Origin: Heterobilharzia americana
Taxonomy: Eukaryota; Platyhelminthes; Trematoda; Strigeidida; Schistosomatidae
DNA length: 64,000 bases
NCBI GenBank assembly: GCA_944470555.2
Contig: OX104130.1
Location: 64,547,160 to 64,611,159 of the forward strand
Direction: 5' to 3'
This document shows, piece by piece, positions 37,949 to 50,173 of the stretch; position 1 is the stretch's first letter; every line of letters starts with the position of its first letter. The position numbers were made by a program, and so were the translations under genes. The notes below the pieces were generated by a model. The model ran no database searches. It worked only from the letters and a program-made list of their open reading frames with translations, and was not told the DNA's origin.

Positions 37949-38689
37949 CATTTCCTTTCACTTAAAAAAACAGTTAAAGAATGCTAGCTTCATCATCTAA
38001 AACATATCTACTGCAAAAATATATTAATTACTGCATGATCTGTGTTAAATTTACCTATTTTCCATTGTTTCATCTAATTTTCTCACCGAAATGTGAGACT
38101 TTTGTATCAATCACTTTAGAGCATCTATGCCTTTTCAGAGTTTGAGATATTTGCACTAATTTAGTCTCGAGTTTGTTGTGCTAGTGGTTATAATTTAAGG
38201 TGTTTGAATGAGTGACAACTTGTCCTATGCATTCAATAGTAACTTAATATAATTGGTTTTTAATTGAGCAACAGCATTTTTGACTGGTTTTTCGAAGACC
38301 GTTGAGATAACCGACGTTATATTAACACGTCTGTGGTTCGTTACTAACGGACGAGATCCTTGATAAAGATACGGAGAAAATCTTAGGAAGGGAGTATTCT
38401 TACCCCCATATATTATGAGGGAATAGTGCATGATACCGGGCTCTAGGTTGTTTTAACTCTTTAAATAAGTTATGGCCTTCATGATATCCTATGGGGAGCA
38501 GCGTTCGAAGAGGAAATCGAAGTGAATATGCATTCTCATCTTGGCGATGTGTATTAATAAGGTAAACATTTAAAGTCTCGCAACCACCATCAGGATCATT
38601 GGTAATCATTTTGTATTTTGCGATGGAAGGTATGTTTACTTTACAACGTTTGATTTTTTTGAGGCTAAATTTACAGACTGAGTTAGTTC
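37949..38689. other. CFAP251 3' flank
   Basis: Probable 3' UTR followed by intergenic DNA. No AATAAA close to the stop codon, and no other feature recognised. Confidence 0.45.
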
Positions 38690-40270
38690 AGGAGTTATTG
38701 TCAAGATTCTCTTTTTTTTCTTTCAGCAGTGATATTTCCTTAGTTTCATGGAAAGTTAGGTAGATATCGTCAACGTTGTAAAGTCCTGAGAAATCTTTGT
38801 CTTTTACTCACTCTCAGTGCAATTTGTGTGGTTATGTCCAAACATTATCTGGAATGAAGTCACTTATGCTAAAATCAGGCTTGGTTAAGCATTTAGAAAC
38901 CAAATGATCAAAACACAGAGAGATATTTATATTAAATGTTAGAGCAACGTCCGGGGCAGTGCACAAGACTAATAAGTCGCAGTCTAGACAAAGTAGGAAA
39001 TAGGTAGAATAATTCCACCCAGCTTTCTAAAAGCACGCAACTAGTATATTTATGACACAAGATCACTTAAAATAGTGGTACGATTTGACATCGAGTGATT
39101 AAATGGCTGTATTATGACCACTTCCAATAGATATACAACAAACATGCTTTAAGGTGGGCAGGATATCATTGCATTGGTAAATATTTAACGTAAAATGTCG
39201 GCTCGAGTTGTTTTTTTGGGTATTTTGTATCCATCTGCAAAGACCGACTACATCTTAGAAATCACTTCAGCGAGGTGGAGCATGAATCAACTCTCAAGGG
39301 ATTCCAGGGAAATTAAAATCGTCTCTAATAATCTTATGGTTGAAATTCAGTGAGGCCGTGCAGTTAAAGGCAGTTGTTATTTCGCTTAGGAAGTCTCTGT
39401 TTTAGCTTGGTGAGCGATAGATACACCCCAGCATAGCAAATAATTTGAGGTAGAGGCTTGTCGATACCCAGCTTGCATCATTATATTCAAAATCGGGTCC
39501 TCATAATAAATGGATTTGAAATTTGGTTATAAATATATAATATATCTGCCACCACGATCGTTGAATCTATTCCCTTGCAGGAAACAGTCCCTTTCACACC
39601 AGAAGCTACCATTCATGTCTAATGTGCAAAGTGCCTCAGTGATTTGAAATTCAGCAAATCAGGGCGACTTTAAATGCCACCCTAGAAATGATCAAAATAA
39701 CTAATTACGTCTCTTCATTTCGTTTAAAAAGTCAGATTTTTACGAAATGCAAACGCTTAATTGGTTATTTCAGTTGCTGCTATGGTGGCCTTTAAAGTAG
39801 CTTGCAAATCAGTGGGAGATTTTTTAAATAAGGCTCATATTTTAAGTTAGAACATGCACTTATTAGAAAAATGTTGGAATAATTCATGTCACACTGCGGA
39901 ATATCTGTTACTTTGCAGACTAATTGATGATATGATGCTACTTTGTTAATTTCCTGATAACAATGATGCGTTGTCTGTGAAAGAATTAAAACAGTACTTT
40001 TGATAGCCACTTCAAAAAAATTGAGTGGGTCGGAAGAGTTGGAATTTGAAATGTCTGCAGGAGCATGATAATCACTTAATCTGCTTCTTCATGGGTCCTT
40101 AATGAAACAGTCGATAGATTTCTCAGGACCATGATTGTTTGAGTGATCGGAGTGCTGTTAGTTCCTATCTGAAACATTTTAATTGGAGTAACGGTAACTC
40201 CCGTAGGGATCTTGCCTCTCAAAATGGTAGTCAAGACCAATGGACCTTGTTTCAACATCAGGTCAATCAT
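38690..40270 (-). mobile_element. CR1-like LINE, ORF1 end and endonuclease, decayed
   Basis: On the minus strand, around 39300-39450, the translation reads MLGCIYRSPS, a stop, then NRDFLSEITTAF and KIIRDDFNFPGI. This is the endonuclease pattern (GDFNFPG) of CR1/Jockey LINEs with D for G. Upstream, DRGGRYIIYL near 39560 corresponds to the RGGGVALY stretch, and 40076-40270 carries an ORF1-like segment. Several stops and frame breaks show it is inactive. RT is not seen. Confidence 0.6.
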
Positions 40271-40439
40271 TGCATTTAGTTTCAGTCTTGCCTTAATAGA
40301 TATATCCAGGATTACAAGATTAATGCAAGGAGGCAGTTTGGGGAATAGACCATTTTTCTCATGAACACCGACATAGGACGAAGGATCACTGCGTTAAGGT
40401 CCAAGTTGCCACATCTGAAGTCAGAATAACAGGCTAGGA

Positions 40440-40735
40440 TGCACCAGAATACAAGGGGGGAAAATAATGAAGATATTGATAAGAAGTGTTAGAAAGCTGT
40501 GAAAAGAGAAGAAGGAGGAGTGAGGCGAGGCCGAAATTCAGCCTGCTGATAAAATAACATTGTGTTGAAACAGCTGAGATACTGATATTATTTCTGAGCC
40601 GTACTAGCGAGAGTTTTAAACCAGCGATCTCGCTTATCATGCTGAGCCACACTGGTGAGTATATATATATATTTCTAATTGGAACAAGTCGTAGGTCTAA
40701 GAACTCATGCACTGATGCTGTGTTTTAATGTGACC
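40440..40735 (-). repeat. tRNA-like SINE downstream of a LINE (repeat B relative)
   Basis: On the minus strand it has ggctcagcatgataagcg (box A), ctggtttaaaactc (box B, degraded), then tctcagctgtttcaacaca and a pyrimidine-rich tail. It is preceded by a short AT dinucleotide run (40659-40672). It lies immediately after the 3' end of the minus-strand LINE at 40740-41760, in the same orientation, as repeat B does at 33690. Confidence 0.5.
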
Positions 40736-40739
40736 ACCT

Positions 40740-41760
40740 CTAACCTGCCTTTAATCTAAACCGACTTCAGCCAACATTGCGCGACGAAGCAGACGGTGAA
40801 AAGCTACGCGCCATAAATTTCTCAGCCACCCCAGCCGATGAAAGCTCATAAACTAATTAACTGAATTTCCTTTCCTCTTCAAGAGCCTATATTTGAGTTG
40901 TGTATTACTAACCTGGTGGCACCATAACATACAATCAATGTTACGAAGGCAACGATGGTCAAACACCTGATACCTCATGTCTTCTACCTCCATTGACCAT
41001 GTCTCACAGCCATACAGGAGAACAGAGCGAACTGTAGCGCAGTACACTAAACCCTAAATAGACAATCAGACAACACGGCGACGCCACAGATGGCGTAAGT
41101 TAGCCGAAGTCAGCCAAGCCTTTTGTATCCGTGCAGAGACTTCATCAGCCATTGACCCGCCAGGGCTGCTCCGACTTCCCAGATGAGCAAAGTATTTAAC
41201 GCACTTGATCATTTCACTCCCTATTGTTAGCCGGGGCACCGTTGAAGACCAATCCCGAAGCAACATCTTGCATTTGACTGGTCAGAAACATACCAAACAT
41301 TCTCAAATTGCCCTCTAGGTGTCCAGAAGACTCTGCATCTTGTCACCGTTTTCGCCTGACACAAATATGCCACTTCTGTATCGAGATTTACCAAGGATTC
41401 TCCTGTAATAAGAGCGATCCCTGTGAAGTCACACGATAGAAGGAATACCTCCATAAGAACTGCGATAAAATTGAATAGAAATGGAGAAGGTGGGCATCCT
41501 TGATGAACACCACTAGATGTACATAATTTATCATAGGCTGTAACACGCCCAAGGATGTTTGAATAAAGAGCCTTTAACAGAGTGATGTAGTTAATCAGCA
41601 CCCCTTTCAGTGAGATGCACTGCCATAAGTCCTCTAGACCGATTGAATTGAATCCCACCTTCAAGTCCAAAAATACAGTCAGTGTTGGGTGTCGGCAAAT
41701 GTGTCTTTAGGAGTTGTCTTAATGCGAATTTGATGGACGCAGAGACCAATCACTAATTAT
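40740..41760 (-). mobile_element. LINE reverse transcriptase, 3' portion, decayed
   Basis: The minus-strand segment 41227-41670 reads DLKVGFNSIGLEDLWQC, LLKALYSNILGRV, then SGVHQGCPPSPFLFNF, the RT palm motif. The YxDD region is degraded. Segment 41066-41266 reads FAHLGSRSSPGG and LTSANLRHLWRRR, and 40853-41047 reads VRSVLLYGCETWSMEVEDMR, then FDHRCLRNI. Three frames show at least two frameshifts. A short extra piece of the same element is at 42180-42260. Confidence 0.8.
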
Positions 41761-42179
41761 TCGTAGTTGTTATATACCCACGAATACGAGACTAAGAAAG
41801 AACACAATAGCTTGTTGGATGGAATAGTATATTTCCTAGGTCGTACTGAGACACCGATGTGTTCCAACTAACTGGCTGGAAAGTCGATTACGAGCAGTGC
41901 AACGTAACGTGACAGACTTCCAAATGACGTGGATACCTGACCGTGATTTTTTGGCTTAGAGAGTTCGGTAAGACTGTGAAGGTTGGCATCACTATTGAAT
42001 CTCGTCTAACCATGGGCTATTGATTCTGGAAAAGTATATGATGCTACATGTTTGTGTTCCAAAACGTGGCTCCAGAAAGGGCAGCAGTTATTGTCGATTA
42101 GACTAGGGGCGCCTTATGATACGCATTTCTTAAGCTAGTTAGAATAATCCAAAATGGAAGCATTTTGTAAACTGTCCAT

Positions 42180-42260
42180 GTTTGAAGTCACATGACAGGA
42201 AGAAGACCTCCATAAGAACTGCGGTAAAATTGAATATGAATGGAGAAAGTAGGCAGTACG
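42180..42260 (-). mobile_element. Short LINE fragment (duplicate of 41420-41490 region)
   Basis: The block gaagacctccataagaactg, followed by cggtaaaattgaatatgaatgg, repeats 41440-41485 with few changes. It is a detached fragment of the same LINE family. Confidence 0.55.
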
Positions 42261-42464
42261 TCTTGGTGTATCTAAAAACTTTCTTTCGCTCTGCAATTTA
42301 ACGGGTTAATTGGATTTAAGGCCATATGCAGTGCAAGGTTTTTTCTCTTAAATGAAGGCATCAGCAGGTGTTTGATTCTTTTGGGTAGCAGCTCTCCAAA
42401 GTTTTTAAAGTGGGAGTTAAAAATGGTTTGGCAGTCCTGGGAGACGCAAAGCAGCCGGATGCTA

Positions 42465-42725
42465 TTCACATGACAACAGAAACCAGTCGTTGGATACTTT
42501 AGAAGATATAGCTCAGAATGTATGCCAGTGGCACAAGCGCATCCACACTTCATCTTAATCACGATACTGGTTTCAGCATTTTATTATCCCTCTTTCCTCT
42601 CTGTTGCTGCTTTTCATTGCTTTCGACCGATTTTTTTCCCTGTCTTTATCTTTCATCTTATTGGTTTGTTACTTGTTGTGCTGATATGAAGTGCGACAAC
42701 TTGGACGGGTATGCAGAAACGTTTG
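42465..42725 (+). repeat. Dispersed repeat B (SINE-like), copy 3
   Basis: It has cacatgacaacagaaacc, ccagtggcacaagcgcatcc, a pyrimidine-rich core and a gtgcgacaacttggacggg end. It is collinear with the 33690-33965 copy. Confidence 0.55.
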
Positions 42726-43119
42726 GTTTTTTGTTGATATTGATTGACTGATTAGAGAATTGCCTAGTATTTGCTGAACTCAACTTCGCTGTCGCTTTTT
42801 TGGTTTATTCTTTGTTAGCACACTGTCTCGTCTGGCATGACTTTATCCGCTTAGACTAAGAGCTAGTTAATAATATTATTTAACTGCCGATAACGTTGAT
42901 AGCTCCACGGACGTTGATAAGTCGGATTAGAATGTGCCAGCACTTGTGGTGTACGCTTTTGCGTTGTCTTGAATGCGGACACCAGGAATCTAATATGCCA
43001 AAAGATTTGAGCAATTCTTGCTTAACCTCTTTGAGATGGGTTGTTATTAGGTATGTTGAAGGCTATGGCGTTGTGAGTACACTCTATTCTCCTAACTGTC
43101 TCACATAAGATGTAGCCCA

Positions 43120-43880
43120 TTAAGGTTTTAGTGCAGGCAAACTCGTTTGACTGTATCTTCACTATCACAAGAAATCAGGCTTTTGGGGCGAAAATCTTCA
43201 GCTAGATTTTTAGGCCATTTATCTATCCAAGTATATATGTTCAGTGTAATGATGCCAGCAAAGAAATTGAACCTGCTTGCAGCTCTACCTGGTTTGACGT
43301 TCCTGTTTCGTCATCACTAAGTCTTCCTATTTGTCCAACTGTGCGTTGATTAGTCATACTAAAATTGACAGGCCTTTGGATGAGTACGTTATTTAGCTTA
43401 GTGTTCGCCGGACGATATTTCCTGCCTTAAGCAGTGCTGATACCAGAGTGCTGCTGCTGGGTAACAACTTTCGAGGTCTTTTTTCTTGAAGGCCTACTCT
43501 GATGGTCCAGATCAACATCTCTGATGTGTGGCGTCCTTTCTAAGGCTTTTTTACTTTTGGCGGATAATATTACACTGTCAGTAACACTTCCTCTCGGAGC
43601 TTGCTGGTCAGCATTGGGGATTTGTTTATGTGTATCTTTTACACCGGCGAAAGTTTTTCTGCACCTTGATGTATCGCATAAACCAGGATGACTCCCAACA
43701 TTTATAAGATGGATAGTGGGTAAAATGTAAGTTCTGAAAGTTTTGAGCCACCACTTGGTGCGCATTTCCTGCCAAGAGCGTCTGAGTTGTACAAAAGTTA
43801 ACAACTGAAGATTTTCAGTACCTCTAGATCTGGAAACTGCCTCGTGATTACCATGACTAATTTGGACCACTTGATCCACT
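43120..43880 (-). mobile_element. Probable LINE ORF1 remnant
   Basis: The minus-strand ORF 43427-43879 (150 aa, Ser/Arg/Lys-rich) continues in a neighbouring frame. At about 43160-43200 that frame reads FRPKSLISCDSEDTVKR, which resembles the (R)P(R/K)PLKVxLxSxEDxxxVL segment of CR1-type ORF1 proteins. This is a weak motif match; the context of LINE debris on both sides supports it. Confidence 0.35.
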
Positions 43881-46553
43881 GCTTAACATTCGGAGATACA
43901 GAATGTTTGGTTGGTTTTCCAGTCGTTTATAATGAGTATGACTGACCGGTAAAATGAAGGAAAGAGTGTGGAAAGCTTTTAGATTAGACTGTTTTTTAAG
44001 AATGGAGTTTAAAGTTTAACCAGGATACGCAGAAGAAATGAAAAATTCAGGTAGTTCCCGATGACACAAGCCAATAAACTACCAACTGTTTCCGGTGTGA
44101 TAAATGGCTGAACCGTCACAAAATGTGTTAGACGACACCAACCCTTGTTTGCAACATTAAACATGTACGTAATCTAATAAGCAGTTGTGCACTGCAAATC
44201 GCACCTTGAACCCAGAAAACTTGGCAGCTATTGTACAGCGCAGTCAGTGAAGTTAATCACTTGAAAACGAAAGGATTGACAGCCATAAAACATAAAATAG
44301 TTATCTTTACCACCAAATTTGTCTCAACTGCTATTAAAGTGAGTCTGCACTGACCAGCGTCTGCAAGAAAGTGAAAACCTTGTGATTGCACATCCCTAAA
44401 TTTGGATCGTGATGACTGCATGTATATATACTTCGTTATATACCACCAAGTTAATATCCAGGGTTTTCGTTAGGATTGAAGTCCTGATGTCAAAACTTCA
44501 TGATATATCACAACAGTAAAACTGGTAACATTTTGTTGGTTAAGGTTTAAAAAGCAGATATATTTTAAGAACATACACTACTCATGAATAGTAAATTATA
44601 TGCATCATGAAATATCGTTGTTTAGAAAATTCATGTTTTCGATCCGAGTACTCCACTCACGTACAAGTAAGAGTTGCTCAAACAGTTCATAATGTTTGCA
44701 TCCACAAGCAAATGGGCAGTGTCAAAGAGTCAAAGTATCTCAAAGTGTGACGTTTGAATCAAAACTACATTTTTTCATGACTTTCACGAGTGTTGCTAAA
44801 AGTAACTACATACGAACGCATGTTTATGACAAAGAATTAATACACTGCCGCAACTCGGCACATCTAAGCCATTCGGTACACAAGAAAATGATTAGTAATA
44901 CGTTGAAACCCGTCCCGGATACCTAATATCTCACTAACACCAAATTACTCCTCGAAAAAGGCAGGTGAGAAATCACCAAATGCAAGAAATGTAGAGAAAA
45001 TCTTTTCAGTATCAGTGAGCCATTTTTGCTGAACTTAAACAGTTATACATTCTTGTCATGAGGGCTAAAATAACGTTGATACGGATTGCTCATGCCTTCT
45101 TTCCCACTGGCAAATACGTTGGCTACTTTGTTTACTCGAGGAGTTTAATTTGCCTCAATGGGCCAGTTGGTGGCGGAGTCTCAGCTTAAATAAAAGGTGT
45201 CTCATTGGCACCAGACAACTTATATCACCTCTAACTCAAGTAAAATATTGGAATACCTGTTAAAGGATGAGCATACTGCGCTCTAGTCCCCCATGTCTTG
45301 CACATTATTGTGCTCACCTAGTTAGGATGCGGATTAGGCTAGGGGTGGAATTATTTCGACATTGTCCTTCTCGCTTTTTCTGACCTGTGTAAAGATTCTC
45401 TTTTATTGCCGCTTTATTACTGATACGATTCGACTTTCTGTCCAGGAACAGCACCCAAGTTCCTTCTTTCCCTTCCGGGTCGCCTCTTACCATCTTATTG
45501 CCATCATGACCTATGTAGTTATTCATATTCGTTACTCTGTTTCTTCCATTAGATTCAATTTATTGACTGGTTACCTGTTGGATTGTCCAATAAATCCTGC
45601 TGCTGCTTTTCAAACAGCTAGGACAACTGCTTAGTGACATGGCATTCAAAAATCTCAGTGACGACACAGTCCCATGATAAGTCATGCATATCTTATCATT
45701 TTTGCACACACTTGACTGTCGGTGGGGTTTATCAGAGCTATGGCTAGAAAGTGATTACATCTATTGTATCATAGCCCAGCAAGGACCCAAAACCTGTTTG
45801 CTTAGTTTTTACTGAAAGGTTATTACAAGTTCAAACATCTATGTCCTTTATTAGTTTTAAAACATGGGTTACAGATGATTAGATAGTTCACCTATGTAAA
45901 AGAAAACAGAAATGGAATGCTTTCTGAGTGTAACTTGCAATCGCTTTATCGTTGATAAGAGGGGAATTTCAAATTGTTCCTTCATCTTATGAAACCTGAA
46001 ACTCATTTTATACACAACTCAAACAAGAAACCGAATATGAAAATCCACCTTCAAATGAACCACTCAGGCCCGATAAAGTAGATGTCGAGTGATGCTCATT
46101 TGAAGCTGAATTATGTAGGGAGCGTGGGTCGAATACTTAATATCCATATTTATGAAACTGACTTGAACTTAGAGACACTACCGTAAGCAGAACTCACACT
46201 GTCCAGTTACATGAACTATATGTAAAATAAAAACTTAAAGCCGTACAGTGAATTACAAATTCAATAAACATACTCACCATATGGTAAGCAAGTTAGGTGG
46301 TGTTAGCAATTCACCCCCGTTACCATTCAGAAGACTTCCGGATTTACAACATCCATTATCGGTACTGAGTAGGTAGTAGTATTTCACTGGTATAACCTGT
46401 CTATTTATAACAACTACAAGCACAAAGTGCCATTCACATGACAAACGTTCGCACCATTTCAAAGTAATGCCTCATGCTTTCACCCTCTCAACTGACTGGA
46501 GTGCAGTGAACTGCAAATAATTTTATCCTTTCTAGTTGTTTTGTAAAGCTTAC
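43881..46553. other. Intergenic, probable old repeats, nothing assigned
   Basis: ORFs at 44696-44926 and 45362-45634 show no domain. Base composition is patchy, which suggests more retroelement debris, but I could not name a family. Confidence 0.35.
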
Positions 46554-46698
<145 letters not shown>

Positions 46699-46734
46699 CG
46701 GATGTATTTTTAAGATGAATAGGGACTTCTTATT

Positions 46735-46925
46735 TAGAGATAGTATTCATCATGTACTGATATCAGTTGGGGAACCACTGAAAATCTGGAAGCACTGGAC
46801 AGCTGTTTCGTCCTAGTATGGGACTCCTCAGCAGTACGCACTCACGACCCGGCTAGTGATCGGACTCAGGACCTTTAGGTTTAACGGCGAACACGTTTAC
46901 TATTCAGTCACCGGGGTGGTTTCCA
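46735..46925 (-). repeat. tRNA-headed SINE, hammerhead family 1, near-intact
   Basis: Read on the minus strand from 46925: ggtgactgaatagtaaacg (box A region), gagtccgatcac (box B), the hammerhead (46792-46839), then cagattttcagtgg and gatatcagtacatgatg, with a ctctaaataag tail at the left end. It is the best copy of the family in the window. Confidence 0.75.
46792..46839 (-). ncRNA. Hammerhead ribozyme motif (type I), apparently intact
   Basis: On the minus strand, box 1 is CTGAGGA, stem II is GTCC/GGAC with loop CATACTA, and box 2 is GAA. The very short stem III is AC/GT with loop AGCT, and the cleavage triplet is GTC. Stem I is GTACTG with CAGTGC (six pairs, one G-U). All conserved core bases are present (N7 is G). 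Predicted cleavage falls between + strand positions 46797 and 46798. The tiny stem III is like that of other SINE-borne type I hammerheads, which act best as dimers. Confidence 0.72.
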
Positions 46926-47055
46926 GTGGTTCACAATTCCCAACTTCTGAGAAGTCCTATACTGGGACGAAACAGCTGTCCAGTGCTCCCAGATTTTCAA
47001 TGGTTCCTCAACTGATATCAGTCCATGATGAATACTACCTCTAAATAAATAAATA
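46926..47055 (+). repeat. SINE, hammerhead family 1, 3' part, ribozyme mutated
   Basis: It has CTGAGAA at 46947-46953 (conserved G8 changed to A), GTCC/GGAC stem II, GAAA, cagctgtc and cagtgc. The 5' strand of stem I is lost. The tail cagattttcaatggttcc ... gatgaatactacctct ends in an AAAT run. It is head-to-head with the minus-strand copy. Confidence 0.7.
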
Positions 47056-47079
47056 TTCTATTCTCACATTAGTAACTAA

Positions 47080-47400
47080 ACATGAGAGAAACCAGTTTAC
47101 AGGCATCATCACATTGATATATGTCAAAAAACATACAAGATTTTACAGGTTCTGAATAGTATAGAGGGGACTTCATTAAACTCTATCGAAAACATCAGAA
47201 GATCAAGGTTATGAGACAAAGAAGAAAATACCACTTTTCAGCATATGCAGAGCGTCAAAGTGAAGTAAATAAGAATTTCTATCCTCATAAAATGGATTGT
47301 ACATGAAAGATATCAGTTTAAAAGCATCGTCAAACTGATAGTTCTTGAAGGTTTACAGAATAGTATTTGGTATTATATAATCCACATACCAAATTATTGA
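47080..47400. repeat. Degenerate short repeat, two units
   Basis: acatgagagaaaccagttta...gcatcatcac (47081-47112) recurs as acatgaaagatatcagttta...gcatcgtcaa (47302-47333). A third relative lies at about 58418-58450. Spacing is about 220 bases. Family not recognised. Confidence 0.35.
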
Positions 47401-47669
47401 TGGGCATAACCTTATTAAAACTTGCTGCAAATCATGAGGCGGGTGTGGATTTTCATCCTCTATTACACCCATAGGTTCCACTATCAATAACAAAAGCGCG
47501 GTATGGTCGAAGTCTGCGTTATAACCAGCCGACGTTGTTAGTCCATCTGCATAGTCTGTTATTCAGTAATACAGTCGTCCATTCATTAGAAAGTTCTTCA
47601 GTTTTTAGCTTGGCTAACTATAAAGGACCAATTTATGCTAGCAGAAGTATCAGTAAGTATTCACAGTTA

Positions 47670-48101
47670 TGTAGTGCACCTTCCTGGCACCAAAATATAA
47701 CTAGGGCTAAAATAAATAGTTTAAATTAAATTAACTAAATAAATCTCTAGCTTGCCTCCGGATGCTTAGGGTGTTTTAAGTTTTGTTTTAACGAGCATGC
47801 ATCCGAGCAGGCTTGGACGCCATTTTTGCGCTCCATTGTGCTGATCACCACGCACGTACTCCGAGTCCCTAGTTCAGCCTTACAAGCCAGATAAGTTGAT
47901 TAAACTTTTCCCTCATTCATTATTATAACATTTACCTTAAATACATAGCTCCTTTAAATACATTGCGTATCAGTTCTTTTGATTTGTGTTTTGTTACCAG
48001 TACTTACACGTTAGGTAAAGTACTGGTTAAGCAGGTACTAGAGCACATCAAATTAAGTAGGGTTGATCAAACGTTACGGAATTGTAACACGCATCCCTAC
48101 A
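47670..48101 (+). repeat. 5' LTR of Gypsy element
   Basis: 432 bp, starting TGTAGTGCACC and ending CCCTACA. It differs from the 3' LTR at about eight positions (roughly 2 percent) by eye. It is preceded by GTTA, which is repeated after the 3' LTR. Confidence 0.95.
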
Positions 48102-48105
48102 AAAT

Positions 48106-48120
48106 TGGTGAGCCCGAGTA
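48106..48120 (+). promoter_or_regulatory. Primer binding site
   Basis: tggtgagcccgagta starts four bases after the 5' LTR; TGG pairs with a tRNA CCA end. The primer tRNA was not identified. Confidence 0.6.
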
Positions 48121-48289
48121 TCACTTCTTACTTTGTCTAGTACCTTTGTTCTCTTGCGTTGATTTGTCTGGCCTATTTTTGTTTTTGGCACGTCTAGCGT
48201 TTTTTTTATATTATTGCACTCCTCATTGGTTATTTTTGCATTGTAATTTTTTTTATTATCACTATCGTGCCTCGTTAATTCCCTGATCA

Positions 48290-49105
48290 ATGGCGGATAA
48301 CGACTCGACTGCGCAGATGGCCATAACCCTCCAGCTTCCCACCTTCTGGGCCCACAGACCATCTGCATGGTTCTCCCATGTGGAAGCTCAGTTTGCCTTG
48401 AGACACATTCAATCACAAGAAACTAAGTCCAACTTAGTCATCGTCAGCTTACCGGAAAATGTGATCGAAGACGTCTCAGATGTGCTAGATGACCCAGCAC
48501 CGAATCTTTACGATCGCCTCAAAACCGCCCTCATCAAACGTGTTGCACTTACTGACCAGCAGAAAGTGCAAGAACTTTTCAGGGATGTGCATCTGGGTGA
48601 TCGCAAGCCGACGCAACTGCTTCGTCAGATGAAGCAGCTGATTGCTGACTTCAACATTGATGAAGCATTTCTCAAGCAACTGTGGTTACAGAGGTTACCA
48701 CAGTCGGTTCAAGGGATCCTCGCACCCTTCCATAAGTGTCCCTTAATAGAGTTGGCGGAAGCGGCTGACAGAGCTGTGGATGCTACGAAACCCAACACTA
48801 GTATCTCAGCTGCACTGTCTACTGCCACGGATTCGTTCAAAAACCCTCCCTCGGCTGTTGAGCCAACAAGTTTCGATGTTATAACTCACATCTCAAAATT
48901 GTATGAGAGTTGTGCAGCATCAGGAACGAAATGCGGTCTGGTAGTTCTTCCAACGGTCGCACGTCTCGCTCGCGCAACAGGTCTGCCTCCCGTACCGGTA
49001 GCAGACGTTCCAAATCGCGACAATCCCAACCCAGGTTGTGCTGGTACCATAAACGTTATGGTGCCAATGCCAAAAGTGCACTCGACCTTGCACCTTCGAG
49101 GCTAA
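48290..49105 (+). pseudogene. gag (frameshifted)
   Basis: ATG 48290 opens a capsid-like protein: WAHRPSAWFSHVEAQFALR, VSLPENVIEDVSDVL, LLRQMKQLIAD and FLKQLWLQRLPQSVQ. These are typical of Boudicca/CsRn1 Gag. Near 48910-48935 the proper reading moves to another frame, where an Arg/Ser-rich stretch leads to the nucleic-acid-binding finger. The finger's C (49039) and H (49048) lie in that frame, but its two last Cys codons (49077 and 49089) are in yet another frame, so the finger is broken. The C-terminal 50 residues of the 271-codon ORF are therefore not Gag. Confidence 0.85.
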
Positions 49106-49120
49106 CCAGGCGGGAAACGT

Positions 49121-50173
49121 GTGAGCCAGCACGTGACGGCGACTAACGTCGCTGGCGAGCCACTTCCATGTCGCCTCTTCTTCGTCACTGATCGACATTC
49201 TGGGATACGCTTCCTAGTTGACACTGGGGCAGAAGCTAGCGTCATCCCACCTACGAAGGAAGAGCGTCTGCGGCCAATGTCTCTGCAACTTCGTGCCGCC
49301 AACGGTTCGCCCATCACAACCTATGGTCGGAGATTCCTCGATCTCAACCTTGGATTGCGTCGTCCCTTTCGTTGGGTTTTCATAGTGGCAGATGTGACCA
49401 CCGGCATTATTGGTATGGATCTCTTGCAGCACTATCAGCTGCTGGTAGATGCTGGCAAGCATAAGTTGATAGATTCTACCACAACACTCTCTGTTTCCGG
49501 TATAGTCACAAAGACGCCGCCCCTCAGTCCCGTGTACTGCACGACGGACGCTTCTAGTCCCTACGCGTCTATCATTCAGTCCTTTCCGGATGTCTTTAAG
49601 CCAAGTCGTTGTGTCCCTTGTGTGACTTCGAACGTTTCTCATCACATAACGACGACTGGCCCGCCAGTGTTTGCGAAACCACGGCGATTATCCCCGGAGA
49701 AACTGCGTGCTGTAAAAGCCGAGTTCGAACACATGCTTGAAATGGGAATAATCAGACCATCCAACAGTCCATGGTCTTCACCCTTGCATGTGGTACCCAA
49801 GAACAATGGCATGGACTGGAGGCCTTGTGGTGACTACCGAAGGCTCAACGCTAAAACGATTCCAGATCGTTACCCAGTCCCTCACATTCACGACTTGACT
49901 GCATCTTTAAAAGGCTCGGTTATCTTCAGTAAGCTTGACTTGACGCGTGCATATCATCAGATCCCGGTTCATCCTGATGATGTTCCCAAGACAGCCGTCA
50001 TTACACCGTTTGGTCTTTTTGAGTTCCTCCGTATGCCTTTTGGTCTTCGCAATGCAGCACAAACCTTCCAACGTTTTATTCACGATGTTTTACGTGGACT
50101 CGATTTCGCCTATGCCTACCTAGACGATATACTAATCGCTAGTCCTGACGAAGACACCATTTTAACCACTTGA
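49121..50173 (+). pseudogene. pol 5' part: protease and reverse transcriptase
   Basis: An open frame beginning at a GTG. Aspartic protease [14 protein letters not shown] is at residues about 31-44. RT follows: [88 protein letters not shown] and the catalytic [11 protein letters not shown]. The catalytic Asp residues of both enzymes are present. The frame ends at 50173 just after YLDD through a frameshift. The upstream junction with gag is also out of frame. Confidence 0.9.

Noticed and set aside
48048..48416. Minus-strand ORF of 122 codons across LTR end and gag start
   Set aside because: It spans the LTR boundary and the primer site in antisense; no domain.
48910..49146. Arg/Ser-rich ORF as a separate SR-protein gene
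   Set aside because: It is the shifted-frame continuation of gag leading to the zinc finger, not an independent gene.
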